NCBI GenBank assembly: GCA_025350305.1
Contig: JANXYC010000255.1
Coordinates: 1-38,960, forward strand
DNA from: Cyclobacteriaceae bacterium
GTDB lineage: Bacteria > Bacteroidota > Bacteroidia > Cytophagales > Cyclobacteriaceae
DNA: 38,960 bases
Reading direction: 5' to 3'
Shown in pieces: positions 1 through 8,571 of the stretch (position 1 is the first letter of the stretch; the number at the start of each line of letters is the position of its first letter). Under the pieces are notes generated by a model. It was given only the letters and a program-made list of their open reading frames with translations, was not told the origin of the DNA and made no database searches. The translations under genes and the position numbers were made by a program.

Positions 1-2352
1 CCCGATTTGCCACACCCTTGATTGAATACCGCCGCTGGACAGGTCTGTAAATTTTGTGCTTACGTTAAGACAGGACGGTCCGACCGTGAAATCAGCAATT
101 GGCGAGAGAGAAATGGTAACTGGTTTAGTGACTGAAACTGAACAGCCCGCGTCGGAGACCGCCGAAAGTTGCACGTTAAAGGTCCCGGCCACCGGAAAAG
201 AGTACGATGGATTTTTTTGTAGCGAAGTGCCTCCGGCGGTGTCACCAAACTGCCAGTTCCAGGCAGTAATGTTACTATCCGTTAATGGAGGCGTAACATT
301 TTGAAAAGGTGTAGGTGAGTTGTTGCAGGAAAATGGCGGAAGGCCGATGGAGAAGTTGGGTTGCGGCAATGAATAGATTTTTATTGTTTTTTTTTGAGAA
401 TTCTGGCAGCCGGCGGAATTGCTTGCGGTAAGTATTACCTGATAGATGGCAGGTGATGAATAGTTGTGCGCAGGATTGGTCAGTGTTGAATTTGAAACAT
501 CACCAAAATCCCATGCGTAACCTGCGTCAACAATCCCAGTCGTAGTGTTCGTGAATGAAACAGAACTTCCCTGGCAATTGTCGTTCGCTAAAAAATTTAC
601 AGCAGGCCCTGTCGTAAGACCAGTAACAGTTTTTATCAATTCATTCTCGCAACCTGGTATCAGAGCTTTTAGCCGGATCTCCTGACCGACCGGAGAGTTG
701 AAAAGCGCTGCAAAATTCTGTTGTGTAGAGACCAAGGCTCCATTCAATCTCCACTCCCAGGAGGGGTTGGAGCCTGTATCGAAGGAAGAGGTGTTGGTTA
801 GGAGATAGCTTTGATTTGTGCAGAGGGGAACAATCGATGGCAGGGTGAAATTAGCAATTGGTTGGTTGTAAATAGTGATTTGCTTTGACAAATAATTGGA
901 ACAACCGTTGGAGAATGTTGCCCGAATAGCAACATCGTAATTTCCCGAAGAAGAATATGTTACGGTAGGTGTGGTCTGGCTATTGGTTACACCATTGCCA
1001 AAGTCCCACTGGATGGTAGTCATCGCCTGAGGAGCCTGAGCAGTGAAATTAATAGGATTTTGGGCGCAAATATTCTGATAACTGAAATCAATCACAGGTG
1101 CTGTGAGTGATGAAATGGTAATGGATTTGTCACTTTCATCAAATGCACCTCCATTAAAACTGGTCAATGAAATGTATTTCACTCCTTCACTACTAAATTG
1201 AAGTACCGGATTTTGATCCGTTAGTAGTCCAGGTGTGAACTGACATACGGGGGATGGAAAAGAGGCTCTAAAAAGGTTCCCGCTATTATAGTCAATGCAG
1301 AAATTGTACCAGTTGCCCTTGTGTTTGACGAGCCTGTTTTTCACAGTATTGAAAATTATCCCGAGATTCCCTATGACTTCGGCACGTGCTGGATTTTGAG
1401 TCAAATCCGTTCCCAAATTAACTCTGACAACCGGACCTTGTATAGTTGAAAAAATGAGGTAAAATACTCCTGCATCATAAGCGCCATCTATTCCATAATA
1501 GACTAATGATGGTGGGGGGAGCGGTAAGGAAGTTGAAATATCAGATTCCACCGGAAGTGAAAAAAGGTTGGTCCCGAAGGCCAATCTATACAGTCGTGGA
1601 GATGCGTCAGATGAACAGGTGTAGGCATAAAAATTGCCTTGGCTAACCAGGATCTTGATATCGCCCAAATTGGGATTGCCACTTAAATTAGGAGTCAATA
1701 ATTGATCTCCCATTACGGGAACACTTTCGATGGTGGACAGACGAATTATGCCCACCTTCGAAAAGGACGTATACACAATGTACCATTGCGTGCCATCATT
1801 TATAAGGTCAAGCCCCTGGTTATAATCAAGGGTTAAATTCTGGATATTGGTGGCCGTAGGTAAATTAGTTAAGGAGGTTCCGAAATCTAAACGGCTAATG
1901 GAATTGGTACCATGATTAAGAACAAATCCATACCATTTACCATTATCTGAAATGATTTTTATATCATCTGGTTCACTCAATGAACCGACATTACCAAGAT
2001 TGACTACCGAACCGAAATTGCCAAGATCAGCACCCATGGTTACACGTATAATGGAATTATTGGCCCGGCTAGTAACAAACCCGTACCAAATTGCACCATC
2101 GAAAACTACATCCAAACCGGTTGGGATACTGCTACCTGAAAGTGCACCCGATAACGAGGCAGCGGGGTTTAGGGCAAGGTCTCCCTGACAAATATCCCAC
2201 TCATAACGTTGTACTTGTGTTGACTGATTTTGAAGAAGAATTTTTTCCGCTAAGCATCCTGAGGACGGCATTAAAAACTTAGCATTCGGGTTTTGTCCAA
2301 ATGCATCGAAAATACCCAGACCATAAATCAAAAAACATATGCTTAGCTTCAT
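1..2352 (-). CDS. Secreted multi-PKD-domain protein, N-terminal part (runs off the left edge)
   Basis: The minus strand is open from an ATG at 2352 to base 1 (784 codons) with no stop at the edge, so the C-terminus lies outside the window. The product begins with a signal peptide (MKLSICFLIYGLGIFDAFGQ). Residues of about 60-400 contain repeated units of the type 'W-Y-x-F/V ... I-x-R-[LV]-x-[FLM]-G-[TA]-[DNS]-L', which suggests a beta-propeller. From about residue 410 come successive PKD-like domains with the signatures WDFGNG, WDFGDV and WQFGDT, and a further one is cut by the edge. Such proteins in Bacteroidota are usually exported, often by the type IX secretion system with a C-terminal sorting domain, but that end is not visible. 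The role is probably surface adhesion or binding; this is inference. It lies downstream of the glycan operon on the same strand and has its own promoter-like box. Confidence 0.85.
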   Translation of the reverse strand, partial: MKLSICFLIYGLGIFDAFGQNPNAKFLMPSSGCLAEKILLQNQSTQVQRYEWDICQGDLALNPAASLSGALSGSSIPTGLDVVFDGAIWYGFVTSRANNSIIRVTMGADLGNFGSVVNLGNVGSLSEPDDIKIISDNGKWYGFVLNHGTNSISRLDFGTSLTNLPTATNIQNLTLDYNQGLDLINDGTQWYIVYTSFSKVGIIRLSTIESVPVMGDQLLTPNLSGNPNLGDIKILVSQGNFYAYTCSSDASPRLYRLAFGTNLFSLPVESDISTSLPLPPPSLVYYGIDGAYDAGVFYLIFSTIQGPVVRVNLGTDLTQNPARAEVIGNLGIIFNTVKNRLVKHKGNWYNFCIDYNSGNLFRASFPSPVCQFTPGLLTDQNPVLQFSSEGVKYISLTSFNGGAFDESDKSITISSLTAPVIDFSYQNICAQNPINFTAQAPQAMTTIQWDFGNGVTNSQTTPTVTYSSSGNYDVAIRATFSNGCSNYLSKQITIYNQPIANFTLPSIVPLCTNQSYLLTNTSSFDTGSNPSWEWRLNGALVSTQQNFAALFNSPVGQEIRLKALIPGCENELIKTVTGLTTGPAVNFLANDNCQGSSVSFTNTTTGIVDAGYAWDFGDVSNSTLTNPAHNYSSPAIYQVILTASNSAGCQNSQKKTIKIYSLPQPNFSIGLPPFSCNNSPTPFQNVTPPLTDSNITAWNWQFGDTAGGTSLQKNPSYSFPVAGTFNVQLSAVSDAGCSVSVTKPVTISLSPIADFTVGPSCLNVSTKFTDLSSGGIQSRVWQIG

Positions 2353-2465
2353 CCAGCCTTTAAATAATAACCTTACCAAAATAACCGTACTGGGAATGAT
2401 ATTCTCATTGATACCCAAGTAAACCAGGTCTGTCAGACATTGTCTTATAAATAACAATTGTCAAA

Positions 2466-2473
2466 CAAAGGTA
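2466..2473 (-). promoter_or_regulatory. Bacteroidota-type -7 box (TACCTTTG) for the PKD-protein gene
   Basis: Reading the minus strand, TACCTTTG fits the Bacteroidota consensus TAnnTTTG exactly. It lies in the 139-base gap between the last glycosyltransferase gene and the PKD-protein start, giving a leader of roughly 105 bases. I see no convincing -33 TTG at the expected distance. Confidence 0.4.
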
Positions 2474-2491
2474 ACTCAATTAACAGGCTTG

Positions 2492-3619
2492 TCATACGTT
2501 TATCACAGCCAGGTATTGATCTCTTAACCTGTACATGGTCTGCTCCAAACTGTACCGCTCCCGTACCCTGGTGCGGCCAACCAATCCCATTCGTTCCCGG
2601 CGATCAGCATCTTGCATGAGGGCCTCCATGGCCAAATACATGGATACAACATCTCCTGTTGGAACCATCAATCCACTTTCACCGTGGTCTATGATTTCCG
2701 CAGGGCCGCCTGAATCTGTGGCGATAACCGGCCTTCCATAATATAAGGCCTCCAGGCATGTGAGGGAGAACGACTCCGATTCCGAAAAATTAAGTACAAT
2801 CGATGAAGCCTTGTACTCGCTTGCCATATTCTGAGAAAAATCTCCCCATTCAACTTGTTTTTCTATCCCCAGGCCGGCGGCCATTGCCACCAGCTCTTTT
2901 TTATAATCAGCATTTTTCTTTAGGCCGAAATCGCTGCCAATAACCCTTAACTTCCAAGTCGGATATTTAGTTGAGATCGCCTCAAAACTCCGAAGGGCGT
3001 ATTCGTGACCCTTCCCACGAGTAAAGTTCGCAGGATAGAGAATTATATTCGATGTCGCTTTCGAATATTCAATTTCTTCGGACGGCAATCCATCCCCGAT
3101 GACCTTAACTTTATCTGCGTAAATCAACTCCCGCTTCAGGGCCTGCGACACAGCAATGACAGTTGATGCGTAGCGTTTGTGAAGGAAGCACCACAACCCA
3201 ACAAGAATCCTTGGAAAGCGGGAGGGCATAAAACGGACATGACATATATAAGGAAGGTGTCCACCAAGCATTTTGTAAATACAAGGTATCAGGTTATAAA
3301 AATCATTTGAGTGGATCAGGTCTATCTTATATCGTCTTAAAAGCCGGACAAACCTGATTAAGTTGATCACCAGAATCGGTCCGTACACTAACACCGCAAG
3401 GACATCAGATTTCAACTCCCTCATGGGAATTTCTTCAACGGTGAACCCTTTCATTTTAACATAAGCAGAAGCCTGACTATTGGATGGTAAAAGGAAAACA
3501 AAATCGAATCGCTCGCGCAAGACCTGGCTGCTCCGCACAATAGACTTTACGCTGCCCGTAACGGCAATGCCATTCTCTATTACCAAAACTCTTGGCTTAC
3601 TATTTTGTCCGGGCAACAT
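2492..3619 (-). CDS. Glycosyltransferase family 4
   Basis: A 375-residue GT-B fold glycosyltransferase that probably transfers a sugar from a nucleotide donor to the growing surface glycan in the cytoplasm. The N-terminal acceptor domain starts at about residue 10 (VLVIENG). The C-terminal donor domain carries 'YPANFTRGKGHEYALRSF' at about 195-212 and the family 4 E-x7-E region ESFSLTCLEAL at 282-292, followed by GRPVIATDSGGPAEII. Length is normal for the family. It is the last gene of the long minus-strand glycan operon. Its ATG lies inside the tail of a small ORF that looks like a methyltransferase remnant (3600-3764), so it probably became adjacent to that gene through a deletion. Donor and acceptor cannot be read from the sequence. 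Confidence 0.88.
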   Translation of the reverse strand: MLPGQNSKPRVLVIENGIAVTGSVKSIVRSSQVLRERFDFVFLLPSNSQASAYVKMKGFTVEEIPMRELKSDVLAVLVYGPILVINLIRFVRLLRRYKIDLIHSNDFYNLIPCIYKMLGGHLPYICHVRFMPSRFPRILVGLWCFLHKRYASTVIAVSQALKRELIYADKVKVIGDGLPSEEIEYSKATSNIILYPANFTRGKGHEYALRSFEAISTKYPTWKLRVIGSDFGLKKNADYKKELVAMAAGLGIEKQVEWGDFSQNMASEYKASSIVLNFSESESFSLTCLEALYYGRPVIATDSGGPAEIIDHGESGLMVPTGDVVSMYLAMEALMQDADRRERMGLVGRTRVRERYSLEQTMYRLRDQYLAVINV

Positions 3620-3764
3620 TATCTCCTAACCCTTTCTGCAAAAGACTTTGAATGAAATATTTCTGATCGATCACACTTTGCGCATCACCGCCGCAATCAG
3701 GACAGATTCCGGTCGGATTCGAGTTTTTCAGTGAACGAATCAAGTAGTGTAGCTTTTGGATCAT
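3600..3764 (-). pseudogene. Remnant of a class I SAM methyltransferase (zinc-binding N-terminus only)
   Basis: A 54-codon ORF lies between two family 4 glycosyltransferase genes and overlaps the start of the downstream one by 20 bases. Its product contains CPDCGGDAQSVIDQKYF. This pattern (CPxCG ... VIDxKY) is typical of the start of cluster-borne class I SAM methyltransferases, where it is followed by 'L-x-x-C-x-x-C' and then the SAM-binding domain. Here the similarity stops after 'FIQSLL', just before the second cysteine pair, and the frame ends a few codons inside the glycosyltransferase. The rest of the gene (about 200-250 residues expected) is missing. I read it as a deletion scar. The alternative is a genuine small zinc-binding protein, which is less likely because only one CxxC pair is present. 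Confidence 0.6.
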
Positions 3765-3785
3765 ATAAACGGGTGAACCGTAACC

Positions 3786-4988
3786 TTAATCCTCTACAAC
3801 CCTCAACCATTGCGACACGATAAATTGTTGATCAAAGAGGTTAATTCGCTCAAGACCTTTCTCCGCAAATTGCGATAATATGTTGCTTTTTCCCAGAATT
3901 TCCTCCAAGGTTTCTATCCAAATCTTTATGTCTTCATCAGAATTGATTAAAGGCATTAATATTCCATGAGGCGAAAAGTACGGTTTGGAGACAGATAAGA
4001 TGAACGGAAACTCAGGGGCCAAAATCTCACGTGGGCCGTACGGGCAGTCTGAGGAAACAACAGGGACGCTGCAAATCATGGCTTCGGCCAACCCATTTGG
4101 AAAACCTTCTGATGATGAATTCAGCAAGTACATCGTTGCGCTCTTCAGGTACTTAAAAACATTTGATTGATTCCCCATGAAGACAACATCGGGAAGATCA
4201 TCAAAATCCGGTCCAGCGTGTAGAAGATCAAGTTCACTACAGAGTAAGACGAGTTCATTGTGCATCGGGCCTTCCCCTACCATCACAAGCCTTAGGTTTT
4301 TGCTTTTCTTTTTAAGCCCATAAAAAATGCGCACCAGTTGTTTCAAACCTTTCTCAGGCGCCAGTCTTCCCGTTGTAATCAGAATAGGATCTTGATACAA
4401 ACGGTTCATATTTTTACTTTTTGGTTCGAGGGACAACCGTGTGATTTCATTCACGTCATAAAAATTGCCAATCGTTACCATCCTGGATTTCTCTAAACCA
4501 TAATGGGTTCGAAGTTCTTTGGCTATTCCATGGTTGACCGTTACGATCATATCAGCCCTGCGGTATAACCACGGAATAAGGATTTTATTGCGGAGCCAAA
4601 AAAAACCGCCGATTATCATTTCGTCATAGCGTTTTGAACCGCGGATGCTCAACACAATTTTATCACGTGATTTTGAAATAATGTTGACGTAATCCGCACC
4701 CTCTAAAAAACTTATCGAAACATCAATACCCAATTGTTTCTTTAGTTTTCTCAACCGGGTAATGCGTTGCACAAATGATTTTAATTTATGAAGGGTGTTG
4801 TCTCTGGGCACAACATCAAGACTTAGCAACTCTCCTCCATACGGATAGGCCATATCATTTTTTTTATTGAAAATCACCAGCCATACCTGATGATTCCTGG
4901 ACAGTTCAACGCTCAATTTTGAAATGGAGCGTTGCGCCCCTCCCATGCTTATTTCAGGAATAATCAGAAGTATTCTTTTACGCACCAT
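3786..4988 (-). CDS. Glycosyltransferase family 4
   Basis: A 400-residue GT-B glycosyltransferase. The N-terminus has IPEISMGGAQRSISKLS (10-26), the usual glycine-rich acceptor-domain start. The donor domain includes TTGRLAPEKGLKQLVR (205-220), VMVGEGP (235-241) and the E-x7-E region EGFPNGLAEAM (294-304). It resembles family 4 members that act on N-acetylgalactosamine or N-acetylglucosamine substrates, but specificity cannot be assigned. The ATG at 4988 overlaps the end of the asparagine-synthase gene by 11 bases, which suggests translational coupling. Its TAA stop is in the same frame as the methyltransferase remnant that follows. Confidence 0.9.
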   Translation of the reverse strand: MVRKRILLIIPEISMGGAQRSISKLSVELSRNHQVWLVIFNKKNDMAYPYGGELLSLDVVPRDNTLHKLKSFVQRITRLRKLKKQLGIDVSISFLEGADYVNIISKSRDKIVLSIRGSKRYDEMIIGGFFWLRNKILIPWLYRRADMIVTVNHGIAKELRTHYGLEKSRMVTIGNFYDVNEITRLSLEPKSKNMNRLYQDPILITTGRLAPEKGLKQLVRIFYGLKKKSKNLRLVMVGEGPMHNELVLLCSELDLLHAGPDFDDLPDVVFMGNQSNVFKYLKSATMYLLNSSSEGFPNGLAEAMICSVPVVSSDCPYGPREILAPEFPFILSVSKPYFSPHGILMPLINSDEDIKIWIETLEEILGKSNILSQFAEKGLERINLFDQQFIVSQWLRVVED

Positions 4989-6849
4989 GCTTCACATGCT
5001 TTTCCCACCATAACATAAAACTCAGTATCCTCCACATTTTCTCAATGTTGTACTGTTTGTTATGCTTTTTGTAATAGCGGTATTTTGTGTGTTCCCGTTT
5101 TATTTCCTTGACGTCAAAGAACGGGACTTCGCCGAGTTTCTCAGTGGATAAGTAATTATCAAACATTTCATCGAGCTCCTTACGAAACCAGGCAAAAATC
5201 GGAATACTAAATCCTTGTTTCTTTCGCTCAAAGTACTCCTGAGGTACATAGCGACTTAATAATTTCTGAAGCAAGTATTTTCCTTTGCCTTCTTTTATTT
5301 TCAGATCAGTTGGAATCCGTGCGGCTAATTCGACAACACGGTGATCCAGAAATGGTTCTCTGCATTCAACGCTGTGGAACATCGTTGCCCGGTCCACTTT
5401 TACCAGTAAATCGTCCGGAAGGTAAAAGTGAAAATCCCACGCCATCATGGCTTGTAAAGGACCATAGCCGTTATCCAAAAATCCCATGGTTCCAACAGAA
5501 GCAGACCCCATTATTTTTGCGATCTCGTCTAAGGATTGGTTTGCTATAAAAGCTTCAAAGAATTGGGAAGGACTTTCTGCGGCAATTATTTCTTCGAACG
5601 CATAGGTCTTGTGCTCAACATTCAATGGATAGATCTTCCTTCGAAGCATGGGAGGTGCAAGTACCCTCATGCTTTTTGAAAGAGCATGACGTATGCCGGA
5701 CGGCAAAACAGTAAATTTTGCAAACAGACTGAGCGCATTTTGATAATGCGTATACCCGCCAAAAAGTTCGTCACCACCATCGGCTGATAAAACGACTTTC
5801 ATGCCGTAGTCCTTAGCCAAGTGCGTAACGCAGGCAGTGGGAATTCCTGAAGTGTCTGCAAATGGCTCATCGTAAACAGAATAAAAATTAGTCAGAAGAC
5901 ACCTCGCTTCTTCAAGCTTCAATACTTTTTGCACATGGTGGGACTTCAGGTGTTCAGCTACTTTCCGTGCATAAGTCGATTCATCAAAATCTGATTCCTC
6001 AAAGCCGATAGTAAACGTATGTATACCCCCATAATGTTTTTGGAGGATGGCAGTTAGCAGGGAGCTATCTACTCCTCCACTGAGAAAAACACCCACAGGA
6101 ACATCGGACACCATCCTGTAACGAAATGCAGAAATCAAAAGCGTCTCCAATTCTTCAATCCAATCATTTTCCTTCCGGTTTTGAATTATTTCATGATTCG
6201 GCTTCCAATATTTTTTTTTCATCATTCCCTGTCTCGAAATTTTAAGATAATGACCAGCCTCCAGCTTGGAAACTGATTTATATATAGAAAGGTGATGTGG
6301 AATGAAACCAAACCGGAAATAAAGGGACACCGCGTCGAGATCGATTTCTCGGGAAATGTTGAAAACCGATAAGGCCTTCAACTCGCTGGCAAAGAACAAT
6401 ACACCCTGTTGAAAACTGTAGTATAAAGGCTTCACGCCAACCCGGTCGCGAAAAAGAAAAATTTCATCGGTAGACTCATCATAGATGCCAAAGGCAAACA
6501 TTCCTAGAAAATGATCCACGCACTGTTCGCGCCAGCAATGGAAAGACTTTATCAAGACTTCTGTATCTGAGTTGGATTGAAACGAGTATCCATATTTCTT
6601 GAGTTCCTCACGGACTTCCTGGTAGTTATAAATTTCTCCATTAAAAACAAGTACAAGGTTTTCAAACCTGTAAGGCTGAGCACCTCGTTCAGAAAGTTCA
6701 ATAATTGATAACCGTGTGTGGACTAGGCCAACATCATTCCGGGTGTAAAAGCGCTGATCATCAGGGCCCCGGTGGTGAAGCTTACTCATGAGGGAATGAA
6801 TCTGACCCTGATCAACCTTCGCGTTATAAAACCCTGCAATCCCGCACAT
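4978..6849 (-). CDS. asnB: Asparagine synthase (glutamine-hydrolysing) type amidotransferase
   Basis: A 623-residue two-domain enzyme. The class II glutaminase domain starts with the catalytic cysteine directly after Met (MCGIAGF) and has RGPD (27-30) and NGEIYN (70-75). The synthetase domain has the ATP pyrophosphatase loop SGGVDSS (257-263) and SADGGDELFGGYTHY further on. The textbook reaction is aspartate + glutamine + ATP to asparagine. Members of this family inside O-antigen and capsule clusters often amidate a sugar carboxyl group (for example a uronic acid to a uronamide) instead. Its position between glycosyltransferase genes favours that role, but this is inference. The 5' neighbour is the 80-residue orphan ORF, and the downstream glycosyltransferase overlaps its 3' end. 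Confidence 0.92.
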   Translation of the reverse strand: MCGIAGFYNAKVDQGQIHSLMSKLHHRGPDDQRFYTRNDVGLVHTRLSIIELSERGAQPYRFENLVLVFNGEIYNYQEVREELKKYGYSFQSNSDTEVLIKSFHCWREQCVDHFLGMFAFGIYDESTDEIFLFRDRVGVKPLYYSFQQGVLFFASELKALSVFNISREIDLDAVSLYFRFGFIPHHLSIYKSVSKLEAGHYLKISRQGMMKKKYWKPNHEIIQNRKENDWIEELETLLISAFRYRMVSDVPVGVFLSGGVDSSLLTAILQKHYGGIHTFTIGFEESDFDESTYARKVAEHLKSHHVQKVLKLEEARCLLTNFYSVYDEPFADTSGIPTACVTHLAKDYGMKVVLSADGGDELFGGYTHYQNALSLFAKFTVLPSGIRHALSKSMRVLAPPMLRRKIYPLNVEHKTYAFEEIIAAESPSQFFEAFIANQSLDEIAKIMGSASVGTMGFLDNGYGPLQAMMAWDFHFYLPDDLLVKVDRATMFHSVECREPFLDHRVVELAARIPTDLKIKEGKGKYLLQKLLSRYVPQEYFERKKQGFSIPIFAWFRKELDEMFDNYLSTEKLGEVPFFDVKEIKREHTKYRYYKKHNKQYNIEKMWRILSFMLWWEKHVKHGA

Positions 6850-6855
6850 ATTTCT

Positions 6856-7098
6856 TTATACAGTCGAAAAAAAATGTACCCTATGTTCGAACAGAACGAA
6901 CCGTTGGACAGTTGCCTTACGAGTAAATAGAAACGTCCTCGTAACCTGGCCGTTGATAACGTATTCAATTCTATAAATTCCATCCCTCAGAATATGGTAC
7001 GACGAGTAACCATATCGTTCAGCAAGACTTCCACCTCCCGAGCATGCTGATCGTTGATTGTTCCCTTCAACAAAGCATTCAGTTATTAGCTCTTTCAT
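6856..7098 (-). CDS. Small orphan ORF, hypothetical protein (80 residues)
   Basis: An 80-codon frame fills the 268-base space between the family 61 glycosyltransferase gene and asnB. An upstream in-frame ATG at 7134 exists, but it would overlap the glycosyltransferase end. ATG 7098 starts 20 bases after that stop. The product has no signal peptide or membrane segment and ends with the beta-rich sequence DGIYRIEYVINGQVTRTFLF followed by a basic, hydrophobic tail. I do not recognise a family. It may be a real small protein, or the worn C-terminal end of a lost gene like the other remnants in this operon. Confidence 0.35.
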   Translation of the reverse strand: MKELITECFVEGNNQRSACSGGGSLAERYGYSSYHILRDGIYRIEYVINGQVTRTFLFTRKATVQRFVLFEHRVHFFSTV

Positions 7099-7117
7099 AC
7101 TGACCCGTAGTACCCAA

Positions 7118-8260
7118 TTAAAGCCCAAATTCAATCAACGATCTTGAAAATCTGTCTTTGTCCAGATGGAACCCTCCCGAAAAGTTAATTTTGTTGGGTT
7201 CGCCCACTAATGCACGATACTGAAAACCTTTCATCGTTGCCAACAAAATGTAATGATAGGGAAGATATCCAAGGTCAGGTGGAGGAAAGACTTCCAATAT
7301 CTTACAGTGACCTCTGCTAAAAACCATATTGGTTAGCCCTGCCCCATGTATTCCAACAATGCATGATGCCTGGGAGAAAAGTTCAACTTGCTGTGTATAC
7401 GATAGGGCATCGGCATCCATAATTTCGAAGCTCCGCTCGAAACAAATTGCTTCAATCTCTTCGGTGTTTTCTATGAAGCGGAGCCTTGCTTTGCTTCGGG
7501 TAAGGAAAATTTTTCGTTGCGGATTAAAAACATTATTAACCACTATTGGAGATAAAATTGCTTTCCATAAATCTTTGCGATGGGTAAGCGGCTTGCAAAA
7601 AATTACAGAATCACATTGTATATATTGTCGATCATGAACAATCCAATGCAGCGATTGCATGAACAAAGAGTTCTTAAGATAATACTGGAAATATTCCTTC
7701 ATCCATAATTTGCTGCTCACTATTATCGGAAAAGACATTACATCAATGCTGTGTTCCTGAAGGAAATACAGTTTACTGAGCACATCGTTATAAAAATGAA
7801 AATAGTTCTCCTCACCCGAGTCCCGGAGAGAGATCGCTTCGGGGAAATGGATGATCTCTTTCTTTTTTATGAATTTGAAGTAACCTGGTTTTTTCTGAGA
7901 CCACGTCCGGCTTACCCCCAGTGAATAATACAAGAGCTTATTTGGCTCCACGATAGCCCATCCATAATGGGGCTCTATCCAGCATTTTTTTTTGAAAATC
8001 AGTAAATACTCCTCTTGTGTCCAATCATACCAGGCCTGCATGTAGGTTTTCGCTTCATCCTCCGGCATATCCAGTTTAACTTCGGCTTCCCGAAACGGAA
8101 ATCCCTTGCGATAAATCAGGAACTGATCGGTGGCAATTTTATATTCGGGAAATAATATTTTATCAACCGTAAGGATTTTGACTCTATTGTATATCAGAAA
8201 GGCTTTCTTCAGAAACGGAGTGGGTAAAATCCTCTTAAGAATGTTTTTAATAACCTCCAC
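7118..8260 (-). CDS. Glycosyltransferase family 61 (DUF563)
   Basis: A 380-residue protein of the GT61/DUF563 type. Diagnostic parts are the middle segment NYFHFYNDVLSKLYFL, the DRQYIQCDSVIF strand, RKIFLTRSKARLRFIEN (the conserved arginine-rich 'R-x-x-x-R-x-x-x-N' region) and the C-terminal GIHGAGLTNMVF signature near residue 305. Members transfer xylose or N-acetylglucosamine in eukaryotes and various sugars in bacterial capsule clusters, so the substrate here is unknown. The start appears to be GTG at 8260, 15 bases after the stop of the epimerase remnant, with GAGGTGGAGG around it. It is cytoplasmic and part of the glycan operon. Confidence 0.85.
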   Translation of the reverse strand: MEVIKNILKRILPTPFLKKAFLIYNRVKILTVDKILFPEYKIATDQFLIYRKGFPFREAEVKLDMPEDEAKTYMQAWYDWTQEEYLLIFKKKCWIEPHYGWAIVEPNKLLYYSLGVSRTWSQKKPGYFKFIKKKEIIHFPEAISLRDSGEENYFHFYNDVLSKLYFLQEHSIDVMSFPIIVSSKLWMKEYFQYYLKNSLFMQSLHWIVHDRQYIQCDSVIFCKPLTHRKDLWKAILSPIVVNNVFNPQRKIFLTRSKARLRFIENTEEIEAICFERSFEIMDADALSYTQQVELFSQASCIVGIHGAGLTNMVFSRGHCKILEVFPPPDLGYLPYHYILLATMKGFQYRALVGEPNKINFSGGFHLDKDRFSRSLIEFGL

Positions 8261-8275
8261 CTCAGCTCGCTTTAA

Positions 8276-8571
8276 TTAAAACATTTTTTTCTCAAGTGTT
8301 CTTTCAAGTCCCTCTTCCAGCGAAATCAAAGGTCTGCCAAGGATAGTCCTCATTTTTGTAATATCGGGCCTTCTACGTGGCATATCTCCATCTTTGAGCG
8401 CAGGTAAGAAATCCATTTTTGATGATGAGCCCGTCAGAAGAATCACTTTTGAGGCAAGTTCCTTAACCGTAATTTCCTGATCATTGCCACATTCATCACA
8501 TCATTCATACACAGATCCTTCTGCAGACAAGTAAAATTTGATGGTTTCCCATCGGGTAACTTAGTTGTCAT
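8276..8571 (-). pseudogene. Decayed NAD-dependent sugar epimerase/dehydratase (C-terminal fragment, frameshifted)
   Basis: The minus strand between the family 2 and family 61 glycosyltransferase genes encodes the C-terminus of an extended short-chain dehydrogenase of the UDP-glucuronate decarboxylase/nucleotide-sugar epimerase type. Visible pieces are NDQEITVKELASKV, then ILLTGSSSKMDFLP, MPRRRPDITKMRTILG and ISLEEGLERTLEKKMF with a TAA at 8276-8278. Upstream, in another frame, DGKPSNFTCLQKDLC resembles the 'GDGxxTRxFxYVxDL' strand of the same family, and VMNV precedes the missing glycine of 'NVGN'. The cofactor-binding half and the catalytic YxxxK are absent. There is therefore a large N-terminal loss, an internal deletion, and a one-base frameshift near 8485-8495. 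The 5' ATG overlaps the upstream stop (ATGA). It is almost certainly non-functional unless the frameshift is a sequencing error. Confidence 0.75.

Noticed and set aside
2435-2452. GTCTGTCAGAC palindrome upstream of the PKD gene as an operator
   Set aside because: It is a five-base arm palindrome with no second copy in the window, easily expected by chance.
6786-6983. A 65-codon minus-strand frame across the asnB start
   Set aside because: It overlaps the well-supported asnB N-terminus and competes with the better placed 80-codon ORF.
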